NCBI GenBank assembly: GCA_018806985.1
Contig: JADANN010000197.1
Location: 637,501 to 701,500, forward strand
Length of the DNA: 64,000 nt
Direction: 5' to 3'
DNA from: Angiostrongylus vasorum
Taxonomy: Eukaryota > Nematoda > Chromadorea > Rhabditida > Metastrongylidae
This document shows, in pieces, positions 1 to 10,038 of this stretch. The notes below the pieces were generated by a model. The model was given only the letters and a program-made list of their open reading frames with translations. It had not been told where the DNA came from and searched no databases. The position numbers and the translations under genes are program-made. Every line of letters begins with the position of its first letter. Positions within the stretch are counted from its first letter, which is position 1.

Positions 1-850
1 AGTAGTGCGTTACACACGCCCCATTAAAAAAAATAGTAAATCATTTCCGATTTTTAGAAAGCCTCACATCTCTATTAGAGTTGGTGCATATAATGATTGA
101 GTACGGTGGGAATGTGAATGGATTTATGTTTATGGAACTGATGTTACTAGAAACAAATAAAATTTATATAACTGGGATTTACTGTGGTTTTCTCGAACAG
201 TTGAAGGACTTTGAAAGCCTTCTTTACGAAACCGGTTGAATTGACAAATGGGTCTGAAGAGATCGGATTCTCTGGGATGATATCGAATTGTGATGCACTG
301 AGAAAGGTTCATTACTCACTAGTGTTATCTAATCTCAAATGGTATTCAACGTTTCCATGCTCCTCCTGCTACGCTGGAGGAAACCCTCTCTCACAAGGTT
401 GCAACTCTCTCAAAATCTATTAGTGTAATATCGAAATAATCCACATGATTCCCCCCCCCCAACGACTGTCGCAGTGGGATTGCATGGCACCCTCTGACAC
501 TGGATTAGCGAAACCCCCAGTGAGGAAATTCTGTTGAGCAAACGGCATGTTGGCTAAATGGTGGGTTTGCAGCTTGCATATAGGTTGAATGTTAGATGAA
601 CCGGAGCCCCAGCAAATGACGCGTTTGAGCAAAATACAGATGTACACAGCCATATGCTCGGAGGTCTCAACAATTGCTGATTCATTGAAACTGTGATAAT
701 TGTTATGCATTAAAGTAAGCAAAACACAGTAATGTATGCATTAAAACCTTCAGCAATTTCCATATATTTAAATAATGTTTCTTTACGCTACAAGCCAGAC
801 GCCGGAATAAAAGAGATCTTTGGTGATATAAAAATAAAAGACGCTCACCG
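1..850. other. No recognisable gene
   Basis: I see no conserved domain, splice-flanked exon or repeat copy that I can name here. A roughly 100-codon open frame on the minus strand (420-722) matches no family I know and is treated as chance. Confidence 0.4.
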
Positions 851-855
851 AAGTC

Positions 856-1170
856 GTCGTTTTCTCTCTCAGCAATCGCGAGGTTGTCAAACAGCATACG
901 TCTACTTCCATACAATAACACACATACAACACAATCGTAGCTGACGTTTCGGCAGAATCGCCTTCTTCAGAGCCTGGAAGGGTACACTAATACGCAACTT
1001 ACTAGGTCAAACGCTTCAATAGCACAAACAGAAAGATGAAAATCTGCACTATAATTGCGAAATTTACGGCTTCTCGAAAAAACCCACCGCTCTTTTCACC
1101 TGTCTTCCACCGAGGAATTGCTGAGAGAGAAAACGACGATTTCATAATCCAATGCCGAGGTTAATAGAAA
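856..1170 (-). mobile_element. Solo Penelope-like element terminal segment
   Basis: On the minus strand this matches the terminal segment of the PLE copy at 22.6-25.8 kb: the run into CTCGCGATTGCTGA, the hammerhead motif, and the downstream text ending in the AATGCCGAGGTTAATAGAAAGTCGA block. Its two ends also carry an inverted copy of a GAGAGAAAACGACGAT block, so the segment is itself flanked by short inverted repeats. No coding sequence of the element remains here. Confidence 0.6.
938..975 (-). ncRNA. Hammerhead ribozyme motif (PLE terminus)
   Basis: Read on the minus strand: stem I strand AGGCU, core box CUGAAGA, one extra A, stem II GGC/GCC with a 6-nt loop, core box GAAAC, cleavage triplet GUC, and stem I return strand AGCUA (four pairs including one G-U). 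All core positions fixed in hammerheads are present; position 7 is free to vary. Hammerheads are known from Penelope-like elements as a class. Cleavage activity is inferred, not shown. Confidence 0.7.
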
Positions 1171-1349
1171 GTCGATCGTGGGTAATGAAAACCTAGTTGG
1201 CATTAAGTTCACTGCTTCATTATGTCCAGAAAATGTCGCCCATGTGCCCTGTCCTGTCTTCTATATGCAACTCTTAGGATGGTGGAAATATAAGTCCATG
1301 CTTTTCCTCGCAGCACAGATATGGAAAAAATTTATTGGCAATATAAGGG

Positions 1350-1565
1350 AGAGAATCCCTTCAAATCCACGCATGAAAGCTCTATCCCAGCTATCCCGAG
1401 ATTCTAGGGAGAATCGACTCGAATAACATTTATCGACATTCGTGAACAAGGCAACAACCGTCAAGCAGCAGCGGAACTCACACATAAAAAAGTTCAAAGA
1501 CTTCCATGGATGATGAATGCGAGAGAAAGAAATAGAGTGCAAAAAGTGCCGGAAGCAGCATAGTA
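1350..1565 (+). mobile_element. SINE2 fragment (3' part)
   Basis: Matches the 3' part of the SINE2 family: the block with CCAGCTATCC and AGGGAGAATCGACTCGA, followed by the conserved tail with AGCAGCAG and TGGATGATGAATGCGAG. The tRNA-like head is missing. Confidence 0.55.
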
Positions 1566-1765
1566 TATTCGGAGACGGGTCATGCAAAAATATAAAAAAT
1601 TGGTGGGAGCACAGGACCAGTGTCAGGATCGCTAAGCTACTCAATGGCCTCCGTCAGAGATCTGAACCCGGTTCGTGCAGTTTCTTGTCGTCTACGGAGT
1701 TTTTCTCAAATCGTTATTTCTATTTACTTAATATTCCAGATATGTATAGGGTGTGATTTCTCTAT

Positions 1766-1972
1766 TCACTGATCCAAAAAAGAGAAAATGATTCGTTCTT
1801 TATCCAGACTTTCTCTATGGACTCGAGTTTCTTGCGAACTATTCGCAATCCGACATTCTCTGTGCTTCGCTGAAATAACCATTCGTACTGTTTTTGAGAT
1901 AACACTAGATAAGAGAGCAGTGTCGTCGGTAGAACGAAGCTTCGAGGAAAATCGTTCATCAACAAGTTCCAT
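1766..1972 (-). pseudogene. RTE-like LINE reverse transcriptase fragment
   Basis: The minus-strand translation keeps the spacing of the RTE catalytic block: a short stretch like 'VDGxFxSNLR' followed by a degenerate 'ADD' (here STDDTALLSS). Elsewhere in the window the same block reads LSNLDLADDTIF or HLRIADDIVL. It is short and stops on both sides, so this is a dead fragment. The call rests on one motif. Confidence 0.4.
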
Positions 1973-2061
1973 TTTTGTTATCTCAATGGAGTGAATTCGT
2001 ATGCAACCGTAGAGGCGCGCTTAACAGTTTTGGTCGCATTTTGTTGCCCCATTGTCTTGTT

Positions 2062-2338
2062 CGCCCGTGTAGCGCAGTGGTCGGAGGCGCCCTGCAACAC
2101 ACACGTGGAATCGATCCACGTTTCCGTGGCTCATCAAGCCTTCCACCGCTCCGGTGTCGGCAAATTGGTACCAGAGTTGTCTGGGAGGACAGCAGCACTT
2201 GCTCGATACATCGGCGGATCACCGCAAGTCATTGTAAAGGCCAGAAATGTATTTAATCACCTCCAAACGATGCTTAATGAAGTTGAATGCATGGCGCATC
2301 CCTAAAGGATTGATCAACGCCAAGAGCTTTTTCCTTTA
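2062..2338 (+). mobile_element. SINE1 copy
   Basis: tRNA-derived head with an A-box-like TAGCGCAGTGG and a B-box-like GGAATCGATCC, then the family core (CAAATTGGTACCAGA, GTCTGGGAGGA) and the tail GATTGATCAACGCC plus a pyrimidine-rich end. Full length, about 277 bp. Confidence 0.85.
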
Positions 2339-2339
2339 T

Positions 2340-3125
2340 CTTTTTTATTCTGTTGTTCCATCAAATCGAACACCGACATGTTGGTCAAGGAGCTGAACCG
2401 CCATTATACAGTCACTGTTGAAGTCATTGGTAGGACGTATTTACACGTTGCTCAACTGAAGTAGAAGTAATGGTGCCATACTCTTCATAAGCCTCAAGTA
2501 ACAAGTTAAACAGTGAATGTTCCTCATGCATAAACAATAATTTGGACTCTTTTGACACTAAACACACGTAATCATTTGATAACAGGTAAAAAGACAACTG
2601 CCTTATATAGACTTCAACTACAGTACCCTATTACATCTTCCCACATAAAAAATATGATTGGAACTTATGTACATAAGAAAATAGTTAACAATCCGACTAT
2701 TTTCACATATATAAATGTAGACTATATAATCGATGTCATCATGAGATTTTTCTACTATTCGTGGTTTTCGTCATCGGAGTTATGACTTTGAGCACGAGAC
2801 TTCCGTAGGGGCGCGTGTCGCTCGGCGTAGTAGTGCTGATATGGTGATGGATTCGCCGCTCTTACACAATAGAAGAGATCGTGAAGACAAGTGGGCAAAT
2901 ACGTTTGCTGAAGTCCGATGTTGACGATGTTATCGGCTCTGTAATGAACTCTATTTTTTGCATTCTTTTTACTTTTACTTTTTTCGCTGTCATTTCCATC
3001 CTTTCAAATAATATTTTGAAACGTTTGCTTCATTGTGTTCTTCCTCAAGCAACTTTGTTTATGAATAGATAATCACAAACCAAGTGTTGGATTTAAGAAA
3101 TGACTATTCGTAATAACGCAGAGGG
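2340..3125. other. No recognisable gene
   Basis: AT-rich sequence with only short open frames. I see no repeat family or domain. Confidence 0.4.
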
Positions 3126-3126
3126 C

Positions 3127-3440
3127 AGAGATAATCTAGTGGTAGTGGTACCGCTCATCGCGAGCAGGGTACTGGCTCAACACCGCCTCGACTCACTAGG
3201 GCCTCTCACGCCTCGAACTGGAAAAGTGGGTTCCAGGTTTGTATAAGGCATCAACTCACTCCGTCCAATTCAAGTGGGAGCGTCCAAGCACGACTATCCC
3301 AAAGCTTCAGGGAAGACGACAAACCTTAAGGATCAGCCGACCTCGTACGGAAAAGTTCGAATACCTTCAGGGATGATAGATACGAGGAATTGAATCGAAT
3401 GTGAGAAATGCTACGATCCACACGGTAAGCCATGTCGGTG
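3127..3440 (+). mobile_element. SINE2 copy
   Basis: A tRNA-like head (TAGTGGTAGTGGTACC near the start, a degenerate B box) is followed by the SINE2 body with TTCAGGGA and a tail with GAGAAATGCTACGATCCACAC. It is diverged but collinear with the copy at 58.6 kb. Confidence 0.55.
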
Positions 3441-3950
3441 AAGATATCGTCACAAAAACGAGATGATGACAATCAACAGCTGTTCAAGCAAACGAATGCA
3501 AAACATGGAAGCCAATGAACATCTGGCTGTTTATTATTTTCTAGTTTATTGAAAATGAGACCAAATATCTGAGGTAATCCATCCCAATTCTGTCGTTGAG
3601 AAACAAAAACACGAAGCCTTGGATCCCACTACGGCACTTTTTCAGAGAGACAGAAGCATCAAAGAAGGTTATTGTTGCAGTTTGCCGCAGAGTACTGCAG
3701 AATCGTAGGTTTCCTTGTTTTGCCAGCGAAAGCATGGAACTACGTTATTTCGTTTTCCCAGTGATAAATATCACTTTAAGTTGGTACATACATATTTATT
3801 ATGACGATTTGCAAGGAAAACTGAAAACAATACAAGATGAGAATCAGTAATATCGAAAAGCAGCAAAAGTTCGTTAAACGTAGTATAACTTCTCTTAATT
3901 GTATCTTTCATCAAAAAATAACTCTCTACTGACTTCTTCTAATACGTTAC
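3441..3950. other. No recognisable gene
   Basis: Short overlapping open frames on both strands, none with a motif I can name. It flanks the isolated minus-strand exon next to it. Confidence 0.35.
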
Positions 3951-4070
3951 CTGTTGTAGAGATAATGTCCTCCTTTAGCAAAACGGTAATCATTCTCTAA
4001 CTGAGCAATACTCTCAGGTCGGCCATCGTAATAGCCGAGATATGTCGGAGGGTAGTAATTTGGATAGTAC
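3951..4070 (-). CDS. Isolated Tyr/Pro-rich exon, gene unknown
   Basis: A 120-nt minus-strand exon lies between a good acceptor (TTTATAG) and a good donor (CAG|GTAACG). It enters and leaves in the same phase, so it is a symmetrical exon. Its translation starts YYPNYYPPTYLGYY and ends GGHYLYNR, an unusual composition that does not look like random frame sequence. I do not recognise the protein. No partner exons are evident within 2 kb on the same strand; the flanks are repeats. It could be one exon of a larger minus-strand gene whose other exons lie across transposon insertions, or a chance frame with lucky splice sites. Confidence 0.4.
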
Positions 4071-4154
4071 CTATAAATCAGAGTAGAGGTTGACTGAATA
4101 ACACGAAGACAGCGAAAACCTGACCAATTTGTTGACAATGGTTGGAGTTGCAAG

Positions 4155-4420
4155 ATCCGTAGATAGTATAAGCCGTAGATCTTGTAATTATCGTGCAGAT
4201 TTTCATCTTTCTGTTTGTGCTATTGAGGCGTTTGACTTAGTAAGTTGCGTATTAGTGTACTCTTCTAGGCTCTGAAGAAGGCGACTCTGCCGAAACGTCA
4301 GCTACAGTTGTTTTGTATGTGCGTTATTGTATGGAAGTAAACGTATGCTGTTTAACAACCTCGCGATTGCTGAAACAGAAAGCGACGAATTCATAATACA
4401 ATGCCGAGGTTAATAGAAAG
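4155..4420 (+). mobile_element. Solo Penelope-like element terminal segment
   Basis: Same terminal segment as 856-1170 but in the opposite orientation: the hammerhead motif, the GGAAGTAAACGTATGCTG block, CCTCGCGATTGCTGA and the AATGCCGAGGTTAATAGAAAG block. No reverse transcriptase or endonuclease sequence is attached. Confidence 0.6.
4267..4304 (+). ncRNA. Hammerhead ribozyme motif (PLE terminus)
   Basis: Core CUGAAGA, extra A, stem II GGC/GCC (extendable by a G-U pair), core GAAAC, GUC, and stem I AGGCU/AGCUA. Same architecture as the copies at 25.6, 22.7 and 0.94 kb, with substitutions confined to the stem II loop. Confidence 0.7.
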
Positions 4421-4465
4421 TCGACCATGGGTACTCACCGAAGTAATGTTTGCTTACGTAAAAGT

Positions 4466-4749
4466 AAAGGTTAAAGGATAGCTCTCGGCGATGATCAATC
4501 CCTGAGGAATGCGCCATGCATTCGACTTCACTAAGTATCGTTGGAGGTGACTGAATGCATATCTTTGCCTTTACAATGACTCGCGGTGTCCTACCGATGT
4601 ATCGAGCCAGTGCTGCTATCCTCCCAGACAAGTATGGTGTAAATTTGCCGACCTTGGAAGGATGGAAGGCTTGGTGGGCCATGGGCGCGGGGATCGATTC
4701 CACGTGTGTGTCGCAGTGGCGCCTCCAACCACTACGCCACACGCGCCCA
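4466..4749 (-). mobile_element. SINE1 copy with perfect 12-bp TSD
   Basis: Full-length minus-strand SINE1. It is bracketed by the direct repeat TTACGTAAAAGT at 4454-4465 and 4750-4761, a perfect 12-bp target-site duplication, which fixes both element ends and indicates LINE-type retroposition. Confidence 0.9.
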
Positions 4750-4849
4750 TTACGTAAAAGTCCGTAGAAGATTTAAATAAACAGATTTAATACCAATTGC
4801 TTACATGTACTTGGGTACTTGGATACTTGAACGGCCCGTCTTCCCGAGC

Positions 4850-7800
4850 TGTGAGAACACCAACACATTTGCCTCGTAATCATCGTCCATGGCAGTGGCT
4901 GCGAGTCTCATACCGTGATCTGTAAAATAACCGCAGCTACGAGTACAGCTGATAAACTTTGGTTACGAGCACGTCAGCCAAAGGTGTAAGCAGGCGTCTT
5001 GGTGGACGCAAACATCCTCGTGGAGTCCACTCTACAGTTCTTTTCTGTCGTCTGTTCTTCTATGTGACCGGCTCCATCCGTGCTTCGCTATCGATGTATA
5101 TTATCATAGATCCCGAAGATGGAATAAGTTTCGAAGATCAGAGCTTCGCATTCCGGCTGAATATTGTGGTACCGGTTATATCTCAGAGGATATCGCTCAA
5201 GCGCTCTGTGAATTGTGCGAAGCATTCTTGACGTATTTGAAGTATCAACTCACGTCTCCGCAGCATAACAGAGCGCTGGGAGGACCGTTGAATCGAAAAA
5301 GGTGAGCGCGAAGTTTTGAGTCCTTCATTCGGTCGGTGGCCTCTTTGAGAGGCCCGAATACGACCCAAGCATCTCTCCTTTTTGTGTCTAATTTCTTTTG
5401 GTGTTGTTCTCCATGTTCATTATTCGCTCAAGGTATACATAAAAGGTGGTCTCCACAATCAGCGAATCATTCAGTTCAATTTCATCGTTTCTGTTTCGCT
5501 GTTACTTCTTGCGAAGATAGCGATATCGTCAGAGAAACGAAGAATTGATAGAAATTCTCAATCAATACGTATGCCTTTCTCATTCCAATCGAGTAACTTC
5601 ATTATATACTGAAGTGCGGCACTAAACAGCTTTGGCGAAATTGTGTCGCCCTGTCGAACTTATTTTCCCTATGGGTATGGTAAGAGGCGGATAGATAAGC
5701 CGTATTTTCGTAGTGCAGTTCCGATAACGGTCAGATAGACTTCTTATGTAGGACGTGTCCACTCTTGGTCAACGAGCACTGTTGATAGGATTGCATTCTT
5801 TCGACACTGTCAAACGCTTTTTCCATGGTCGACAAGGCTATGACTAAAGGCAGGTGGTATTCTCGACAAAGACTCTGGACACAGTTTGGATGTGGTACAT
5901 GCGGCAAAATCCTTGTCGAAATTCTGCTTGCTCAATTCGTTACACCCCATCCAGTGTCTTTGATATGTGCGACAGGATAATCTTTGTGGAGAGGTTGTAA
6001 GGTAAAACAAACAAGCATATTGCGTGGTAGTTACGAAGAAATCTTCGGTCACCTTTCTTGGGCAGTTGGCAATGCACGGCGTCCTCCACTGGTCTGGGAT
6101 TTTTTTCTTTTGAAGGCAGGCTGTCAAATGGTTTGCGAGAAGTACACATAAAATGTGGCTTCCAGAGGAATTCGGCGGTGATATCATCGTATCCTGGAGC
6201 TGCGCCTTTTTTTCATGCTTTCTGTAGCAATTCAAACCTTAAAAAAGGATAAAGCTCTCGACGTTGATCAATGCCTGAGGGATGCGCCATGCATTCGACT
6301 TCATTAAGTGTCGCTGGAGGTGACTAAATGCATATCTGGCATTTTACAATGACTCAAGGTGGCCCACCGATATATCAAACCAGTGCTCCTATACTCCCGG
6401 AGAAGTCTGGTGCCAATTTGCCGATCCCGGAGGGATGGAAGGCTTGGTGGGCCATGGGCGCGGGGATTGATTCCACGTGTGTGTCGCAGTGGCGCCTTCA
6501 ACAACTGCAGCACACGCGCCCTAATCCGAACCTTAGACAAATAAATTCCAGGATGTTTTTCTCCAGCTGGGATCATAGGGTAGTGCACGTGGATTGTGGA
6601 ACGGAAAGCGTTGGTGCAGAATGTTTCCGATATTAACTTCGTATTATGGTGGAAAGTTTTGTTAATCTCCTCTTCGTTCTTCAAACCTGAAAACGCAAGG
6701 TGATAACTGCACAATCCCTTACGATTTTTTTTCAGACTGGGTCTTTTCTTTGCTACTTCCAGTAGTTTCTTCTGCCTGTACCGTCGTGGATCTCCCTGCA
6801 ACGTTCTTCTGCAGCTGGCATTTATTACTAGCAGTGTTAAACTTGTTGCAGCAGGATCGAGCTTCAGTTTTTTCTTAAGCAATTCCTTAGTGGTAATGGA
6901 GATGTCATTCGATCTTCTTAGTTGAGGAATTGAGGCGAATTCTGCACAACTTTTCAATCGTTCGACAAACAGCTCGTAGTCTTCGGTCGGGTCTTCTTTA
7001 ATCTGGCGGTCACGTTTGGATAGGACTTTGTTCAAAATGTTCTCCTCATATAAAACCAGACTTTTTTTCCTCGTGGTCGATGACATAAATTCTTTTCCAG
7101 CTTATGGATGAATCCAATCTGCGCGCGAAGAAGGCGGTGATCGGAACCAGTACAGAATGACGGGACTAGCGATGTGCCAAGTAGGTATCATCTTCTGCTT
7201 GGCAGAATATGGTCGATCTCCGTACTAGTGTGCCGTTAGGAGATTTGCATGTCCAGCAGCGGCTTTTCATCTTCTGGACAATCGAGTTTCCATGGGAGAG
7301 GTGTGCTGCAGACAGCAGTAGTGCAAAACGGTTTCCATTCCCATTTCTTGCTCCTAATCCAAAATTTTCGATCCTATATTCACTCTCACTGTCCTTTCCC
7401 ATTCTGGCATTACAGTCTCCGACAACAAATTTGTAGTACGCCTTATCATTGCGGATAATTTTTTCCTATGCGATATTAGAAGGCATCCAGTTCGTACCCA
7501 CCAGCTGCACTGGTCGGTGAGCAGCAATTGATGAATCTTATGACGAGTCATTTGAGGACGAAAGACGCACGGCCATGGTAGGGAAGAGGATATCGGACGA
7601 GTCGACGAGGTGGAAAATGGGTGGACGACAAAGCCTACACCACCGACATTTCGTGACAAGCTCTCATCTCCGCCGATGACAAGCGCTCCGTTGTACCGTT
7701 GACGTATGTCGGTCTTCCTCATTTTTGTTTCTTGTAGTGCATGTCAAAAACTTTAATGCGAACTGCGGCTTCTATATGACCGTGAAGATCGGCGTCTGTA
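4850..7800 (-). mobile_element. Degenerate RTE-like LINE
   Basis: A decayed minus-strand non-LTR retrotransposon. From 5' to 3' it shows endonuclease-domain fragments (around 7700-7170), a linker with KEDPTEDYELFVERLKSCAE and VINASCRRTL (around 7000-6780), reverse transcriptase pieces (around 6235-5810) and a C-terminal stretch (around 5240-4900) with KNRRQKRTVEWTPRG. Stops and frameshifts are frequent, so it is inactive. Its 3' end has GGGCCGTTCAAGTATCCAAGTACCCAAG-like repeats, also present in family C. A SINE1 copy interrupts it at 6242-6522. The clade call comes from motif order and resemblance to the other LINE copies in the window. Confidence 0.7.
6242..6522 (-). mobile_element. SINE1 copy nested in LINE
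   Basis: Full-length SINE1 inserted into the degenerate LINE. The flanks AATTCAAACCTTA (6229-6241) and AATCCGAACCTTA (6523-6535) match at 11 of 13 positions, a slightly eroded target-site duplication. Confidence 0.85.
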
Positions 7801-7849
7801 GAAAGCGTTTTGGCCTTATACGTGCTGAGTAAGGGAAAAAATTACTTCA

Positions 7850-8164
7850 TCAAGCACCGCTACCCATCGTCGAATGCATAATTCTCTATAAAAAAGGATA
7901 AAGTCTCGACGTTGATCAATCCCTGAGGGATGCGCAATGCATTCGACTTCATTAAATGTCGCTTGGAGGTGATTGAATGCATATCTGGCCTTTACAATGA
8001 CTCGCGGTGGCCTACCGATGTATCGAGCTGCTATCCTCACAGACAAGTCTGATACCAATTTGCCGAAGCCGGAGCGATGGAAGGCTTGGTGGGCCATGGG
8101 CGCGGGGATCGATTCCACGTGTGTGTCGTAGTGGCGTCTCCAACCACTGCGCCACACGCGCCCT
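7850..8164 (-). mobile_element. SINE1 copy with extended 3' segment
   Basis: SINE1 on the minus strand. Beyond the usual tail it continues into about 40 bp (7850-7893) that also follow the SINE1 tail at 16.5 kb, so the two copies share an extended 3' end rather than the normal terminus. Confidence 0.7.
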
Positions 8165-8279
8165 GGTAGGCAAAGTGAGCTGAATATCGAATATATAAAA
8201 TATAATATAAACATATGAATATAGTTGAATAGTGTATTGAATAACTCTTTCTGCTTCTGTTTAGCAAACACGAGGTGTT

Positions 8280-8820
8280 GTTTTATTTCTTTATTTACGC
8301 ACAAGCTGACGTTTCGGCGGATTTCGCCTTCATCAGAGCCTCGAAAGGTCAAGTTGACTGCAATCTACACGGCCAAACACCTCCATAACCAAACAGAGAA
8401 AGTGCTGAACCAAAATTTCAATCACATTGAACACAGAGTCTTTGCACAGTCACCGTTTCCTACGAGTCTTCCACTAAATATGTCACGTGGAGACCAACCG
8501 CGCAGAGTTCACATGGAATCGTAGTGTGTCCATCCCACCAGAATAACAAGCTCATGTACTGCCCAATATCTCGCGTGATAATGAAGCATCCCTCCCCGCG
8601 GTTCATTTTCGGATTCTTGGAATTAATCCAGAACGCCTCGAGAGTTTTGCGCGCTTGTGTTCTCTATCCCTGCGCAAGGATCGTAACCCCTACTTCAAAA
8701 TCTTGGAAGGAACAAACCCACAATCAAAAGTCAAAGAACCCGCAAATGAACCGCAGGGAAGAATGCCCCATTATCACGCGTGATATTGGGCAGTATATAA
8801 GCCTGTTATTCTGGTGGTGA
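8280..8820. mobile_element. Penelope-like element remnant, inverted 3' ends
   Basis: The minus-strand arm (about 8700-8300) encodes the C-terminal end of the GIY-YIG protein (a stretch like 'LEAFWINSKNPKMNRGE' and 'ITRDIGQYMSLLFWW') followed by a hammerhead motif. A plus-strand arm (about 8700-8818) repeats the same C-terminal end (MNRREECPIITRDIGQYISL). The two arms are head to head, so this is a palindromic PLE remnant with the reverse transcriptase lost. Confidence 0.6.
8303..8341 (-). ncRNA. Hammerhead ribozyme motif, best core in window
   Basis: Read on the minus strand: stem I AGGCU/AGCUU closes with five pairs (one G-U), the core box is the classical CUGAUGA, then an extra A, stem II GGCG/CGCC with a 6-nt loop, GAAAC, and GUC at the cleavage position. 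Every universally conserved hammerhead core residue is present. Helix III is only the palindrome ACGU without a loop, so cleavage might need dimerisation. Confidence 0.75.
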
Positions 8821-8825
8821 ACGGC

Positions 8826-9190
8826 TCTTCGTCACTGGTCGTGCGGACCCCGGCAAAATCACCATTTTTCAGAGGTTTGCTGGTTAAGCCATTGTGGCTC
8901 ACCCGGAATACCGAGGTCAGCCTGGCCAAAGTCTGCCCCAGGTCTCCACCACTACAGACAGTCGCAGCCCTTGTAGATCAGAGGAAGATTTGCCACCATG
9001 CGACTTTGATACCAGGCGGTGGTGGATCCTGGTATTGGTTTCCTCTTAGCTGGGGTTCACGATGGAAACGCCGGACTCCTTCGCAGCATGGGAGACCCTG
9101 CTGGAGGGACGAATCCCCCCACTGTAGATCGCAGTCCGACACCCAAGAATACCTCCTAGCCACGATGAGGCGGTAAAGCCGATGTTCAAG
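8826..9190 (-). mobile_element. Family C element (non-autonomous, RTE 3' tail)
   Basis: One of five ~370-bp copies in the window. Shared blocks include GGATCCTGGTATTGGTTT, GGGAGACCCTGC and CGATGAGGCGGTAAA (as read on the plus strand). The element is assigned to the minus strand because better-preserved copies end there in the same GGGTCATCCAAG-type 3' tail as an RTE LINE. No protein is encoded. Confidence 0.6.
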
Positions 9191-9229
9191 ACTGAACATG
9201 TACTAAAATTGGAACAATACAGAGATGGC

Positions 9230-9440
9230 ACCGCTAGCGTAGAAAAAAATTAGCTGAGAGAAATACAAAGCAAGGGCCTCAGTGATGCAGCGAGTGAAAC
9301 CCGAACTTCCGGAAAGTTCAGTCGCCGGTTTGCCCCGAGATCCAAGCTTTGCGAATATCTTAGCCCTATGGTGGTACTATTTCACATCGTACACTGCCGT
9401 GGAAAATACTAATAGGCAGTGAATAAAAAAGTCAAACAGA
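9230..9440 (+). mobile_element. Diverged SINE3 copy
   Basis: Similar to SINE3: TAGCTGAGAG, a degenerate tRNA-like head with CCGGAAAG, then TTTGCGAATATCTTAG and the tail with TAATAGGCAGTGAATA and AAGTCAAA. It is poorly conserved. Confidence 0.5.
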
Positions 9441-9496
9441 ATGAATAGAAACCGATTTCAGGTAGAGACGATTATTGAAGAAATATTACCCAATTG

Positions 9497-9762
9497 ACGC
9501 GTGAGGAGCAGTGATTCGGAGGCGCTCTGCGACACACACATGTGAACGTTCCCCAGGCCCATGGCCCACCAAGCCTTCCATCCCTCCGTGGTCGGCAAAT
9601 TGTTACCACACTTGTCTGGGAGGATAGCAGCACTGGTTCGATACATCGGCAGGCCACCGCGAATAAAAGACAGGTATGCTTTCAATCACCTCCAAACGAT
9701 GCTTAATGCGAATGTATGGCGCATCCCTCAGAGATTGATCAACGCCGAGAGCTTTTTCCTTC
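9497..9762 (+). mobile_element. SINE1 copy
   Basis: SINE1 with an eroded head (GTGAGGAGCAGTGATTCGG), an intact core (CTGGGAGGATAGCAGCACTGG) and the tail GATTGATCAACGCCGAGAG. It lies just upstream of the USP14-like gene. Confidence 0.8.
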
Positions 9763-10005
9763 ATTCTTTTACCACCCAAGTAGTTAGTATACCACATATT
9801 GCTTACGCGTGAATTCAAAAGCATGTAGTGTAACTGCGACCGTTTCTGTATTAGCATCGGCAAGAATATTTGAATCTTAGGAAACAATACTAGCATTCTT
9901 CTAAGTACTAGAAAATGTGTAGTTTTTTGGACCGTCCAAGTTGTTTTTTTCTTTTTTCACACTTCGTCTTGAGTTTTTTATCTCTTTGGACCCTCCTAAC
10001 ATGTC

Positions 10006-10014
10006 CGATTTCAG
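10006..10014 (+). promoter_or_regulatory. Candidate trans-splice acceptor for USP14 gene
   Basis: The sequence CCGATTTCAG ends 25 nt upstream of the start codon and fits the nematode acceptor consensus TTTCAG. With no upstream coding exon visible, it is the likely spliced-leader addition site. No RNA evidence is available here. Confidence 0.5.
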
Positions 10015-10038
10015 TACTTCTTTGTTTGACCACGTAGA

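Noticed and set aside
420..722. 100-codon minus-strand frame
   Set aside because: No domain, no splice partners and no conservation that I can argue; left as chance.
856..4420. One large PLE bounded by the inverted termini at 0.86-1.17 and 4.16-4.42 kb
   Set aside because: The spacing resembles the element at 22.6 kb, but the interior has no RT or GIY-YIG sequence and instead holds SINEs and an unrelated exon; treated as two solo termini.
6304..7086. 260-codon open frame on the minus strand
   Set aside because: It is a chimera: the first part is decayed LINE linker sequence and the last part reads through the nested SINE1, so it is not one gene.
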